From assembly GCA_964390905.1 (NCBI GenBank), contig CAYMLO010000018.1:18720-82719 (forward strand): a DNA stretch of 64,000 nt. Reading direction: 5' to 3'. Position 1 is the stretch's first letter, and every line of letters begins with the position of its first letter. Below the pieces are notes generated by a model. That model was not told the origin of the DNA. It saw only the letters and a program-made list of their open reading frames with translations, and did no database searches. This document shows positions 17,903 through 26,481 of this stretch, piece after piece. The position numbers were made by a program, and so were the translations under genes. This stretch comes from JAFGLZ01 sp964390905. GTDB lineage: Bacteria; Planctomycetota; Phycisphaerae; UBA1845; JAFGLZ01.

Positions 17903-18610
17903 GAGGGAACGACGAGCAACGAGGAGCTGTCAAATCTCATAGCCTTTCACGCGCACGGCTGCGGCAGCCAGGGAGGGTGGTTAGACGTCACTGGTTGCGG
18001 GTGCGGTTGAGCCCCTTCTTGCGGAAGCCCGATGGAATAGCTGAAGCTCGAAACCCATCGAAGCCATCGAGCGAACGATCGGAAAACCGAATACGCGTGG
18101 GGCGTCGAGCGACGCCGAACGGCCGTTGAACCCGGCCGGCCCGATCGCTCACGCATAGGGAGAAACGCGGTAGGCCCATGAGATACCATCGGGATATGGC
18201 CAGGCTATCAGCAACGACCATGGAAGGGTCAAGGACGTTGCTTCCGACCGGTTTCGGTATCGGTGCATCGACGTCGCAGGGAAGCGTCGCAGATGCGCGG
18301 AGTTGGGATCGGACCCCAACGCACCAGATGGTGCAGTTCCCCAGGGATTGTACCCTCTGCTTGACAGCCGGTTCGGACGGGAAATGAGGCGGCGTGAAGG
18401 GAACCAGGCCCCGGTCGCCTCATGTGGATCGGCAGCGACGGAACAGGGAGGTCCTGTCGTTGCGGAGGACATCATGCAAAAGTAGAACGTGGGTGGGTCC
18501 GGAGGATGCAGTCAAAAACCACCAAGCGTTAGGCGTTTTGGACCGCAGACCGTGCTTGATGGTTCCCTCGCTCGAATCCTTTCCTCTAGACTCGTCTGAA
18601 GGGCCCACCC
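17903..18610 (+). ncRNA. candidate large structured non-coding RNA, copy A
   Basis: About 708 nt with no credible coding frame, related along its whole length to 34708-35441. Identical or near-identical blocks: 22 identical nt around GGCTGCGGCAGCC (17957-17969), the region GTTCCCCAGGGA (near 18336), and a 56-nt block at 18531-18586 that differs from copy B by one inserted C. Hairpins seen: GGCTG-CGG-CAGCC; CGATGG (18030-18035) with CCATCG (18055-18060); ATGAGGCG (18384-18391) with CGCCTCAT (18416-18423); GCAGCGAC (18432-18439) with GTCGTTGC (18456-18463). A closing helix pairs GGGTGGGTCC (18491-18500) with GGGCCCACCC (18601-18610). The family is not one I can name. Orientation is inferred from the promoter-like sequence and the G-U pair in the closing helix. 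Confidence 0.68.
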
Positions 18611-18673
18611 GGTTTCTACTCTCACCCAGTCCCCTATCGGTTTGACTTCTCCGTCCGAACCTGCTTCCAGCAG

Positions 18674-19846
18674 TTACGTCGCCACGTTCCAGTGGTAGGG
18701 GCGGCCTTCGAAGGCCTTGTCCGTCAGCTCGCCCGTTGGGCGGACGTTGATGCCCTTGCCCCAGATTGCCTTGGCCTGCTCGAGGTAGTACAGGTAGTTG
18801 TCCAGCGACACGTCCGCCGGCACGCGGTGGTCACAGAACGGGATGAACCCGCCCTCCTCGGTCAGCGGGGCCAGCCGCTCGATCTCGCGGAGGATGTCGT
18901 CCTTGCCTCGGGCCAGGATGTGCTTGTCGAACCCGCCCATGATCAGCAGCTCCGGGCCGAACCGTTTGCGGTACACGATCGGGTCCGCCTCCCATGTGCC
19001 AATCTCCAGGGGGAAGGCCACGTTCACGCCGTTGGCCATCCAGATCGGGAGCAGGTCGTCGACCTTCCCGTCGCAGTCCAGCACCACGACGTCGCAGCCG
19101 TACTCGCGCAGCAGGTCGGTGATCCGCTTGTACTGCGGCCCCATGACGTCGCGGACCCTCTGCGGCGAGATCAGCGGACCCCGGTTGTAGCACATGTCCT
19201 CCCACGTGCTTGCGTAATCGAACGTGCAGCCGTTCTCCTTGGCGATCCTCAGGGCACGTTCCATCACCGTGTAGAACAGGTTGCCCAGTGTCTCGACCAT
19301 CTCGGGGAACAGCGTCGGGTCGTCGTAGAGCTGTAGCGACAGGTTCTCCATTCCCATCCAGTTCCGAAGCCACCCGTACAGGCTGCCGCCCCCGATCCCC
19401 AGGGGGTAGTCGCGCTTCTCATCGGCGACGCGGGCGCACTGGTCGGCCCAGGTATCGGGCACGCGCCCTGCCGTCTCCGGGTCGAGCCGCCACTTGAAGT
19501 GTTCCTCCCAAGTTGCCTTGTCCTTGAGCGTCCAGTCGAGGTAGTGGGGGATGGTGCCCAGTTGCTTCTTACGGCGGTAGGTCACGCCGGCCTCGTCCAT
19601 GACGACCTCGGTCTCGCCCTCGTCGGCGACGACCTTGCCGTCGAAGCAGGGACGCAGGCCGATATCGGCGCTCAGGATCGCCCACTGCCGGTCCATGCCG
19701 AAGAACTCGTCGGTGTTCACGTCCTTTGGCAGGCCGTACTGTTCCCATGCCTGGATCGTCTCGGTCCAGAAACCGAAGTCCCAGATCGGGCATCGATCCA
19801 CGGGCTTGTAATGCATCTGGTTGTTGAATCGCTCGCGGTCGTTCAT
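18674..19846 (-). CDS. uroporphyrinogen-decarboxylase-family (URO-D/MtaA-like) protein
   Basis: 390 aa starting MNDRERFNNQMHYKPVDRCPIWDFGFW, the family opening (R-ERF--x4-DR-P). A 12-residue upstream extension in frame is unlikely. The barrel shows YASTWEDMCYNRGPLISPQRVRD, VVVLDCDGKVDDLLPIW and the closing MGGFDKHILARGKDDI...GGFIPFCDHRVPADVS. True HemE enzymes work in haem synthesis. The wider family includes corrinoid methyltransferases (MtaA, CmuA), and a sugar-region neighbour such as this is more likely a demethylase or methyl-transfer protein than HemE. It is the downstream partner of the GH172 gene (10-base gap). Confidence 0.82.
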   Translation of the reverse strand: MNDRERFNNQMHYKPVDRCPIWDFGFWTETIQAWEQYGLPKDVNTDEFFGMDRQWAILSADIGLRPCFDGKVVADEGETEVVMDEAGVTYRRKKQLGTIPHYLDWTLKDKATWEEHFKWRLDPETAGRVPDTWADQCARVADEKRDYPLGIGGGSLYGWLRNWMGMENLSLQLYDDPTLFPEMVETLGNLFYTVMERALRIAKENGCTFDYASTWEDMCYNRGPLISPQRVRDVMGPQYKRITDLLREYGCDVVVLDCDGKVDDLLPIWMANGVNVAFPLEIGTWEADPIVYRKRFGPELLIMGGFDKHILARGKDDILREIERLAPLTEEGGFIPFCDHRVPADVSLDNYLYYLEQAKAIWGKGINVRPTGELTDKAFEGRPYHWNVAT

Positions 19847-19856
19847 GCAAACCCCT

Positions 19857-21941
19857 TCACTTGGCCGGCTCGAGCACCACACAGTCCAGCCCGGCCATGA
19901 AGCCGACGCTCTTGGCGTTCTTGCCGATCACCTCCATCTTCAGACGAACCTTGCCTTGCTTCAGCTCGACCACGTCGAGCTCGATGCGCTTGGTTGGGAT
20001 GACGCCGTCGTTGTAGGCGTCGATGGGCTTGCCGAGTTTCTGGGCGCCGAGCGAATACTGGACGATGCCATAGTCGCGGGCCTTCGTGCCATAGACGACG
20101 ACCTTGAACTTGCCGGTCTTGGCGACGGGCAGCTCGAGCTCCACCCACTGACCGTCGGCGGACGGCCTGAACCACAGGTGGCTATTGCCGCTCCAGTGCG
20201 GGCCGAAGCCCTCCATGTCCTGCGGGTCGCACGGTCCCGTCGTCTGCTTGGCGACGATCTTGAGCCCTTCGCCCTCGATCGCGCCCTTGATCCGCTTCGG
20301 CGCCTTGGAGACGGCCTTGGGGGCGATGCCGCGCTGAGCGACCGGCACGGGCTCGAAGAAGTCGGTCGAGCTGGAATCCGCGTACCAGTAGGTCGTGCAG
20401 GAGTAGTCCTTGTCCTTGCCGTAGTTCTCGATGGTCATGTCGAACGACCTACAGAACGGGATGTTGTCGATGACGTGGAAACGGTTCACCGAGGTGTGGT
20501 TCTGATTGCCCGGCCCGTCGCAGCGGGGCTGGTTGTGGCAGGCGTGGAAGAAGGGCTTGTTGCAGCACCAGGCGTAGCCGAAGTAGTCCTCACTGCCCGT
20601 GCCGTACCAGCTCGGGAACTTCTCGCCGTCGACCCAGACCTTCTCGTCCCCCTCGCCCCACCAGCGTCGGACGGGGTTGAAGATGTACATGCCCACACCG
20701 ACGTATCGGCCTCGACCCTTGCACTCCAGGAACGGCCAATCGAACGTCGTGTTGGGGTTGTCCCGCCGCCAGCCGGCGTGGAAGTACAGCAGGTCCTTGG
20801 CGGCCCCGCATCTGTCGGCGACGAACTGCACCTCGAGGGCGACATCCTGCTTCCCCTCATTGTGGAACTCGACGACGGCCGACTTACGATAGGGCATGTG
20901 CCAGTAGCAGTACGTCCAGCCGTCCTCGGTCATCCCGAGCGGGAGGCCCTTGTAGGGGTTGATCCCCGGCGCCGTGCCGAAGAAGTCTCCGAGCGGCGCC
21001 CAGACCTGGGCCTTGGCCGCACCGTCGAAACAGATCGAGAACGCCACCTCGCGCAGCGCATGCTCGAGGTCCTTGGCCGACGCCTTGACCTTCAGCGACC
21101 GCAGGGCCGCGGGCCCCGCCGGCAAGCGGACCACGTGCTTGTTCCCAGGCCCCAGCTTGGCGGTCAGGCGTTGGGGCTCGGGCAGATTGGCCGGGCCCTT
21201 CGATGGGTCGCTCAGCACGCTGCAGACCTGCTTGTACGTATCCATGTGTTTGTTGAGCAGGTCCATCGACCAGGTGGGCACCCGCGTATTGGGCGTGTAG
21301 GTCCAATAGTCGACGGTGTAGTACATCCGTGCGGGCTGCTTGATGTGGTCGACGACGACCTTGCAGTGCTTCTGATAGGGAATGGGCAGATAGAGGTTGG
21401 CCCCCATCGAACGCCGTCCGACGATGGGCTCGGCGAAGGGCGGCACCTTGCCGGTCGTCAGACCGAGGAACGGTTTGGCCAGCACCGGTGTCGGGTTGCC
21501 GTCCAGATAGATCTTCAGCGTGCCCATGGGGTTGGCCGACCAGATCCGCACGAGACAGCCCGGTCCGTCCATGTCGGCCATGACGTGGGCTGTGCCTTCT
21601 GTGCGGAGGTATTTGCCATGGTCAGCGTTCGCGCCCCAGTCGACCTTCTTGCCGTCGACGATCTTCGACTTGCGGTCGTAGCTGCTGAACTGCTTGCAGG
21701 TAACGCCCGGTGTGGGCGGCTGGGCAAGGGCCTGCAGATCAATCAGGCTCAGCAACATGTCTTCGTAAGACCGCGGGGCTTGGTGGGGGCCGGCGTGCTT
21801 GGTCGGGGCCACCGCCTTGGCCGGCGACACGATGGCGGGAGCCGTGCCGACCTTGGGCCCCGAGCATCCGCCGCACACGAACGGCGCCCCGGCGCACATA
21901 ATCAGGAACGTCGCGACGCGCTTGACGCTCTCATGGTTCAT
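19857..21941 (-). CDS. GH172 (DUF2961) family lipoprotein
   Basis: 694 aa. An N-terminal hydrophobic stretch ends in a lipobox-like FVCGGC, predicting an outer-envelope lipoprotein. The body has the hallmarks of DUF2961, now GH172: VRIWSANPMGTLKIYLDG near the start, then YGTGSEDYFGYAW, NRFHVIDNIPFCRSFDMTIENYG. Characterised members cleave or rearrange fructosides, arabinofuranosides and related furanoses, with conserved Glu residues that include the one in GTGSEDYF. A C-terminal beta domain (about 570-690, WVELELPVAKTGKFKVVVYG) is probably carbohydrate binding. The start is supported by GGAGA on the minus strand. Same operon as the URO-D-like gene. Confidence 0.87.
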   Translation of the reverse strand: MNHESVKRVATFLIMCAGAPFVCGGCSGPKVGTAPAIVSPAKAVAPTKHAGPHQAPRSYEDMLLSLIDLQALAQPPTPGVTCKQFSSYDRKSKIVDGKKVDWGANADHGKYLRTEGTAHVMADMDGPGCLVRIWSANPMGTLKIYLDGNPTPVLAKPFLGLTTGKVPPFAEPIVGRRSMGANLYLPIPYQKHCKVVVDHIKQPARMYYTVDYWTYTPNTRVPTWSMDLLNKHMDTYKQVCSVLSDPSKGPANLPEPQRLTAKLGPGNKHVVRLPAGPAALRSLKVKASAKDLEHALREVAFSICFDGAAKAQVWAPLGDFFGTAPGINPYKGLPLGMTEDGWTYCYWHMPYRKSAVVEFHNEGKQDVALEVQFVADRCGAAKDLLYFHAGWRRDNPNTTFDWPFLECKGRGRYVGVGMYIFNPVRRWWGEGDEKVWVDGEKFPSWYGTGSEDYFGYAWCCNKPFFHACHNQPRCDGPGNQNHTSVNRFHVIDNIPFCRSFDMTIENYGKDKDYSCTTYWYADSSSTDFFEPVPVAQRGIAPKAVSKAPKRIKGAIEGEGLKIVAKQTTGPCDPQDMEGFGPHWSGNSHLWFRPSADGQWVELELPVAKTGKFKVVVYGTKARDYGIVQYSLGAQKLGKPIDAYNDGVIPTKRIELDVVELKQGKVRLKMEVIGKNAKSVGFMAGLDCVVLEPAK

Positions 21942-22129
21942 CGTTGGTCTCCTGTGTCTCGCGCCCCCGCGTGGCGGCCGATTCGGCCGGCTCGTCGGGC
22001 GGTTCTGTCCCCGCCCTCGAATCCATCTGGTTCCGGGAAGAAGCGGCGGGATTCTACCACGGGCCCTCCGCGATTGACAGTTTGTGGACTCCTGCGTTTC
22101 ACATACAATGAGCCATCGAAGGAGAGCCC

Positions 22130-23242
22130 ATGCCCAGTCTGATCTGTCCGTCCTGCCATCATCCCATCGAGTACGATCTGACCCGTGCGGGGCAGGCGGT
22201 GACGTGCGCCAACTGCGGCAAGCGGATTCAGGTCGGCGGGGCGAGCGGCGCGTCTCCGGCGCCGGTCCAACCCGCCGAGCAGGCTTCTCCCACTGCTACG
22301 ACGTCCGTTCCCCGGGTGATGGTCGGTTGGCCTTGCCCCAGTTGCGGGAGCGTCAACGACCAGAACCTTGCCCGGTGCGGGCAATGCGGGGCGATTCGGA
22401 CGGTTCCCGTCGCGGCGACCGGACGTACGGACGGCTTGGCCGTCGCGTCTCTCATCGCGGGCCTGGTGCCATGTGTCCCCCTCGTGCCCCAGATCCTGGC
22501 CGTCCTGTTCGGGGCCCTGTCGCTTCGGAGGATCCGGCGGTCGGGAGGGCAACTCGGCGGAGAGGGGTTGGCTTGGGGCGGGTTGGCCCTGGGGCTGGTG
22601 TTCGGCCTGCTCTGGGCCTTCACGGGCGTCTACTCCATCAGGACGGGGACGTGGGCTTTCGCTTGCGGGACGCCCGGAAGGGGTGGCGCGCTGACAGGCC
22701 CCGCGGCTGGCCGGCTGACGGCATTGGGCTACATGACCCCTGCCACCATGCCCGCCGGTCTGGGCGGCGGGCAGGACGAGGATTACGACAAGGTCGCTGA
22801 GACCTTCGCGCTGTTGGGCAGGGCGCTCAAGGCTTATCTGAACGACTTCAAGCGATTGCCCGCCTCGCTCGAGCACCTCGTCCCGTCCTACGCGAAGGCG
22901 GAATGGCTCGTCTACGCGGATGGCCTCAAGACGGGCCGGAAGCTCTCATACGTGCCCGGCCTCGACCCGGGGCGCGATGACCCCAACGCCATCGTGGTCT
23001 ATACCGAGCCGCTCGTGCCCCCGCCTCCCGCCCGGTTCGGGTACTCCCCCTACGCCAGCGCCGCTGAGCCCAGCACCTGGGAGGACGGCAAGGCCCCGGC
23101 GCCGACCAAGCGAATGATCCTGCGACTCAACTGGGAATCCTCCTTGATCCCGCTGGCCGAGTTCGACGCGTGCATGAGCCGCCAGCGCGGACAGGATGAT
23201 GAGCGCGGGGGCGGCGGGGACGGAGGCCCGAGGACAGACTGA
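22130..23242 (+). CDS. zinc-ribbon plus DUF4190-like membrane protein with C-terminal globular tail
   Basis: 370 aa. Residues 6-30 are a zinc ribbon (CPSCHHPIEYD...CANCGK). A second ribbon lies at about 66-87 (CPSCGSVNDQNLARCGQCG). A hydrophobic region at about 103-165 contains ASLIAGLVPCVPLVPQILAVLFGALSLRRIRR, the DUF4190 pattern. The tail (about 220-350) has AYLNDFKRLPASLEHLVPSY, resembling the exposed domain of planctomycete pseudopilin-like proteins. Ribosome-binding site GAAGGAGA. Followed by a related zinc-ribbon gene. Function unknown; the architecture suggests membrane quality control or assembly. Confidence 0.7.
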   Translation: MPSLICPSCHHPIEYDLTRAGQAVTCANCGKRIQVGGASGASPAPVQPAEQASPTATTSVPRVMVGWPCPSCGSVNDQNLARCGQCGAIRTVPVAATGRTDGLAVASLIAGLVPCVPLVPQILAVLFGALSLRRIRRSGGQLGGEGLAWGGLALGLVFGLLWAFTGVYSIRTGTWAFACGTPGRGGALTGPAAGRLTALGYMTPATMPAGLGGGQDEDYDKVAETFALLGRALKAYLNDFKRLPASLEHLVPSYAKAEWLVYADGLKTGRKLSYVPGLDPGRDDPNAIVVYTEPLVPPPPARFGYSPYASAAEPSTWEDGKAPAPTKRMILRLNWESSLIPLAEFDACMSRQRGQDDERGGGGDGGPRTD

Positions 23243-23255
23243 TCCGGGAGATGCT

Positions 23256-24104
23256 GTGGTCTACGAATCGACATGTCCGCTCTGTCAGCAAACGGTGTCT
23301 GCCGACAGCGGTCTCGTTGGCCGCATGGTCAAGTGTCCTCACTGCGGGGGGCAGTTCGCGCTGTCGGCACCGCCTGGCCTGGGAGGGGGGCCTCCCGGTC
23401 CACTTCTTCCCGCCGCCACGTCGATCCCTGCGGGGGCTCAGGCGGGGACCCCCTTGGCGCCGCCGACGCTGACGCCCGAGGACGGTGCGGCCAGAATGCC
23501 TCCCGCGCCGATCCCGTCGGCCGCGTACCGGTTTCGTTTCACGTGCACCCGTTGCGAATCGGTGCTCGAATCGCAGACCGACCTGTGCGGCCAGCCGGGG
23601 AAATGCCCCACCTGCGCGACCGAGTTCATCATCCCGCTCTTTGACCCCCAGACGGGCGCGCTGGGCGAGCTGACCAACCTCAGCGGCCAACCGCAGGACC
23701 CGACCCCCGTGCACGCCTATGCCGCCGCCGGCGCACGGGCCCCCGAGATCATCCGCGACGAGCACGACGAGCCGTACATCCGATGTCCCCGTTGCGAGGC
23801 CAGGTCACCCGTCGACGCGAACCGCTGCGAGGCCTGCGGCCTTCCGTTTACCTTGGAGGGGGTCACCCACGACGCCGTGCCGGGAAGCGCGAACGGCTAT
23901 GCAGTGGCCTCGCTGGTGCTGGGCATCCTCGGCCTGCCTTGCTTCATGCTGGTCATCCCGCAGATCCTGGCCGTTGTGTTCGGGATTGTCGCCCTGACCC
24001 AACACGCGCGTAGCCGCACGACGGCAGGAAGGGGCATGGCGATCACGGGGATCGTTCTGGGCGTCGTCGGCTTGGTCATCACCATGGCCGCCTTCATGTC
24101 TTAG
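23256..24104 (+). CDS. triple zinc-ribbon DUF4190-like membrane protein
   Basis: 282 aa from a GTG at 23256 behind GGGAG; the frame is open further upstream but overlaps the preceding gene. Three Cys pairs are seen: CPLCQQTV...CPHCGG (about 7-30), CTRCESVLES...CPTCA (about 95-118) and CPRCEARSPVDANRCEACG (about 175-193). Two transmembrane helices follow with AVASLVLGILGLPCFMLVIPQILAVVFGIVAL, the DUF4190 pattern, and a second helix GIVLGVVGLVITMAAFM. It is a paralogue-like partner of the preceding gene, probably co-transcribed. Function unknown. Confidence 0.72.
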   Translation: MVYESTCPLCQQTVSADSGLVGRMVKCPHCGGQFALSAPPGLGGGPPGPLLPAATSIPAGAQAGTPLAPPTLTPEDGAARMPPAPIPSAAYRFRFTCTRCESVLESQTDLCGQPGKCPTCATEFIIPLFDPQTGALGELTNLSGQPQDPTPVHAYAAAGARAPEIIRDEHDEPYIRCPRCEARSPVDANRCEACGLPFTLEGVTHDAVPGSANGYAVASLVLGILGLPCFMLVIPQILAVVFGIVALTQHARSRTTAGRGMAITGIVLGVVGLVITMAAFMS

Positions 24105-24158
24105 CACCTGCGCACGTGTTTCCGCGGATCGGGCCCGGAACGCAGAAAGCATTCCGAG

Positions 24159-24178
24159 CCGGCCTGTCCTCAGACCGG
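24159..24178. repeat. REP-like hairpin with GTCCTC loop (copy 1)
   Basis: CCGGCCT, loop GTCCTC, AGACCGG. It is similar to 29060-29079, where the stem sequence differs but pairing and the loop are kept, and the following bases GGTCAA are shared. Confidence 0.5.
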
Positions 24179-24211
24179 TCAACCAGGTCAAGTGCCCTAC
24201 GCGGTTCAAGA

Positions 24212-24230
24212 CCGGCCCGGGACGGGCCGG
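24212..24230. terminator. hairpin between convergent genes
   Basis: CCGGCCC (24212-24218) and GGGCCGG (24224-24230) form a 7-bp stem with a 5-base loop, between a plus-strand gene ending at 24104 and a minus-strand gene ending at 24237. There is no clear T-run, so this is a possible bidirectional terminator only. Confidence 0.4.
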
Positions 24231-24236
24231 CTCAGC

Positions 24237-25253
24237 TCAGCCGAACAGGAACCGCAGCGTGTTGTCGCGCGCGATGCGGCGGATGACGGCGTCCGGCAGC
24301 GTGCGGAGGATGTCTGTTTCCCTGGTCACGTTGCTCAGCAGCGAATAGGTCTCGAGGCGGCCGTCGGCGTGTCGGTGACGGATGCTGAACGATTCGAAAG
24401 GGCTGTCGGATCCGTAGATCATCTTGTGCGGATAGGCGTCGGCCAGGGCGGCCAGGACCTCGGCGGGCTGTGTGTAGTCCGCGGCGAACCGTCGTTCGGG
24501 GCAAGCGACGGACAGGTGATCGGCCACGGCAAGGTCGCAGTGGATGCCGAACGCCGACGTGTCGAACCAGCAGTTGTCGAGCGCCGCGATCCGATCCAGA
24601 TACGCCCGGTCGAACCGAGCTGCGTGGGCGATACAGAAGCGCAGCTCCGGGCGGACCTCGACGATCCGTAGTAGGTCGTCGGTCCGAGACCAGGGGTCTT
24701 CCGGATGGACGGCTGAGTGCATCACGATGGGGAGGTCCCGCTGCGCCGCCCAGTCCAGCAGGCACTGTCCTTCGCCAAGCAGTTCGACCGTGCGCGATCG
24801 GATCGACGTGCCCGCCACCTTCAGGCCGAATAGGGGGTAGGCCTCGTCCAGTGCGGTCAGACATTCGACCTGCGCGGGCTGCTTCCGCGCCGGATCGATG
24901 ACGGCCATGCACATGAAGCGATCGGCCAGGTGGCTCAGCAGTTCGTAGACCTCGACCATCAGCCGGCGGTTTTCGAACTCGAACGGCACGCCCGATCCGT
25001 CGCCCGCGGGCGTCAATTCGCACCGTCGATAGCCGTCCAGATCGAACACCACCGGCGTGGGCATGGCGAAGGACACCCAGCTATCGAATCCCAGGGGCGC
25101 CAGCTTGCCATGGAGGTCGGCGGCGGACTGACAGTAGGGGTAGCCCGTCGTCATGTAGCCGCCCAGGCAGATCCCGACGTGCGTGTGCGCATCGATCAGC
25201 GCCTCGGGGTTGCCAGACAGGGCGTGTTGGATTTCATTACGATTGGGCGGCAT
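24237..25253 (-). CDS. amidohydrolase-2-family metal-dependent hydrolase
   Basis: 338 aa from the ATG at 25253 (AGGA upstream). The N-terminal metal motif is LIDAHTHVG (HxH). Later, LPIVMHSAVHPEDPW gives the strand-5 His, CIAHAARFDRAYLDRI a further His, and IYGSDSPFES the strand-8 Asp, as in the TIM-barrel amidohydrolase-2/ACMSD group. These are hydrolases or decarboxylases of small acids and lactones. In a sugar-catabolic region a lactonase-type role is possible but not shown. No signal peptide, so cytoplasmic. Confidence 0.8.
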   Translation of the reverse strand: MPPNRNEIQHALSGNPEALIDAHTHVGICLGGYMTTGYPYCQSAADLHGKLAPLGFDSWVSFAMPTPVVFDLDGYRRCELTPAGDGSGVPFEFENRRLMVEVYELLSHLADRFMCMAVIDPARKQPAQVECLTALDEAYPLFGLKVAGTSIRSRTVELLGEGQCLLDWAAQRDLPIVMHSAVHPEDPWSRTDDLLRIVEVRPELRFCIAHAARFDRAYLDRIAALDNCWFDTSAFGIHCDLAVADHLSVACPERRFAADYTQPAEVLAALADAYPHKMIYGSDSPFESFSIRHRHADGRLETYSLLSNVTRETDILRTLPDAVIRRIARDNTLRFLFG

Positions 25254-25358
25254 GCGTGTCCTGCCGGCACACGGGTCATCTCCCATCGGCGGGGAGATGG
25301 GAAGCCATGGGGCACTCGGTCACGGGGCACACATCCTTGGGGGGCTCGATGAGAGACT

Positions 25359-25423
25359 GTAGGGCGGGTTTCACCCGCCGCCTCGCCCTCGTTCCCAGTT
25401 GCGGCGGGTGAAACTCGCCCTAC
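25359..25423. repeat. 65-base inverted-repeat element
   Basis: Arms of 23 bases at 25359-25381 and 25401-25423 are complementary at 22 of 23 positions; core word GGGCGGGTTTCACCCGCCG. This looks like a mobile REP/MITE-type unit in the gap upstream of the amidohydrolase gene. Confidence 0.7.
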
Positions 25424-25478
25424 CATCGCTCCCTCAGGCGCGCCTCGAGCTGGCTACACGTCAAGCAGCGCCGCAGTG

Positions 25479-26234
25479 CTAAGGCGCAGCCTGCTTCGCC
25501 GGCGCCGTCGTTGCGGCCTGAGTGGCCCTGGGCGCGAGCTCGGGGAACGACTTGTCGAGATTGGCGGCCAGGACCGGGTCGAGCTGGCCGATGTTGCGTC
25601 GACAGCTTCGGGCCTCCGCCAGCGCCTTCTGATCGCCCTGCTTCGCCTTCGCCATCAGGTCCCTGATCCGGACGAGGTAGAAATAGGCGAAATGGCCCTC
25701 CATCGTGCCGATTCTGCCGACCTTCTCTGCGGCCAGCGTCTGTCTGCTGTAGAACTTGGCGATCTTGCCGAGCTTCTCGTCGGCCTTCTTGAGCTGGTCG
25801 GTGGCCTTGGCGATGCGGTCTTCGGGCTTGGCCCCGGACTTGCCGAGTTCGGCGAGGACCTTGCCGACGTCATCCTTGAGAGCTGCCAACGCCTTGTCCA
25901 GACCGTCGCGGAACAGGCCCGTGCGAATCATCTCCCGGCAGAAGGCCCGCATGTACTCATCGGTGGTCCGCTTCGCTCGCTCTATGGCCCGCTCATGCTC
26001 CTGCTTCATCATCGCAATCTGCTGCGTGTTGAGGAGCTGCTTAGCTCCGTCGCTTGGGGCTGTAGGGCTCCTGCCCTGATAGCCGAGCAGATAGCCCCCA
26101 AACACCGCCGCCACGACGACCAGTCCCCAACTGACCCAGCTGGGCAGGCCGCCCTCCTCGGATTCCTCTTCCTCCTCGTCGCTGTCCGTTTGTCCTTCGG
26201 TCTCTTGAGGCTTGGGTTCGTCCGTGTCAGCCAT
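25479..26234 (-). CDS. single-pass membrane protein with acidic N-terminus and helical tail
   Basis: 251 aa from the ATG at 26234 behind GAGGAAG; longer in-frame starts run into the opposite-strand gene and are unlikely. Residues 1-28 are very acidic (SDEEEEESEEGG). A transmembrane helix follows (about 29-49, LPSWVSWGLVVVAAVFGGYLLG), then a long charged helical region with coiled-coil character (QQIAMMKQEHERAIERAKRTTDEYMRAF, DQLKKADEKLGKIAKFYSRQ). It ends in an Ala/Thr-rich tail. No family recognised. Probably anchored in the inner membrane with the acidic part in the cytoplasm. Confidence 0.6.
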   Translation of the reverse strand: MADTDEPKPQETEGQTDSDEEEEESEEGGLPSWVSWGLVVVAAVFGGYLLGYQGRSPTAPSDGAKQLLNTQQIAMMKQEHERAIERAKRTTDEYMRAFCREMIRTGLFRDGLDKALAALKDDVGKVLAELGKSGAKPEDRIAKATDQLKKADEKLGKIAKFYSRQTLAAEKVGRIGTMEGHFAYFYLVRIRDLMAKAKQGDQKALAEARSCRRNIGQLDPVLAANLDKSFPELAPRATQAATTAPAKQAAP

Positions 26235-26481
26235 CAGTCTTCCTCGTGTTCCGGATTGCGTTCTGTCGATGGGCCCGGCCCGCATCGGGCCTCGCTTGTT
26301 GCCGAACGACGCATCACACATCATCGGCAAACAAGCATGAATATCCTCATGGCCGCGCGGGTTGTCAACCCTCGCACGCGTGTGATCGCAACGCCGCTGG
26401 CATGATCCGCTCGGACCCACTAACATGGGTTCGGCGGCCGGGGCGGTCCGGATACCGGGCCTGCCCAGAGGGATTGATCCG

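Noticed and set aside
18551..18580. tRNA-like T arm (GGTTCCCTCGCTCGAATCC) in the element
   Set aside because: The spacing is not that of a T stem and loop, and no acceptor, D or anticodon arms can be built around it.
17903..18610. group I or group II intron
   Set aside because: No domain V-like hairpin, no P/Q/R/S core blocks, no reverse transcriptase or homing nuclease, and neither copy interrupts a gene.
17903..18610. insertion sequence or MITE
   Set aside because: No transposase, no terminal inverted repeats beyond the internal 3' helix, and no visible target duplications. The promoter-like sequence and compensatory changes fit an RNA better, though multi-copy spread remains possible.
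22074..22109. promoter TTGACA with TACAAT upstream of the zinc-ribbon gene
   Set aside because: The two boxes are 24 bases apart, too far for a normal promoter.
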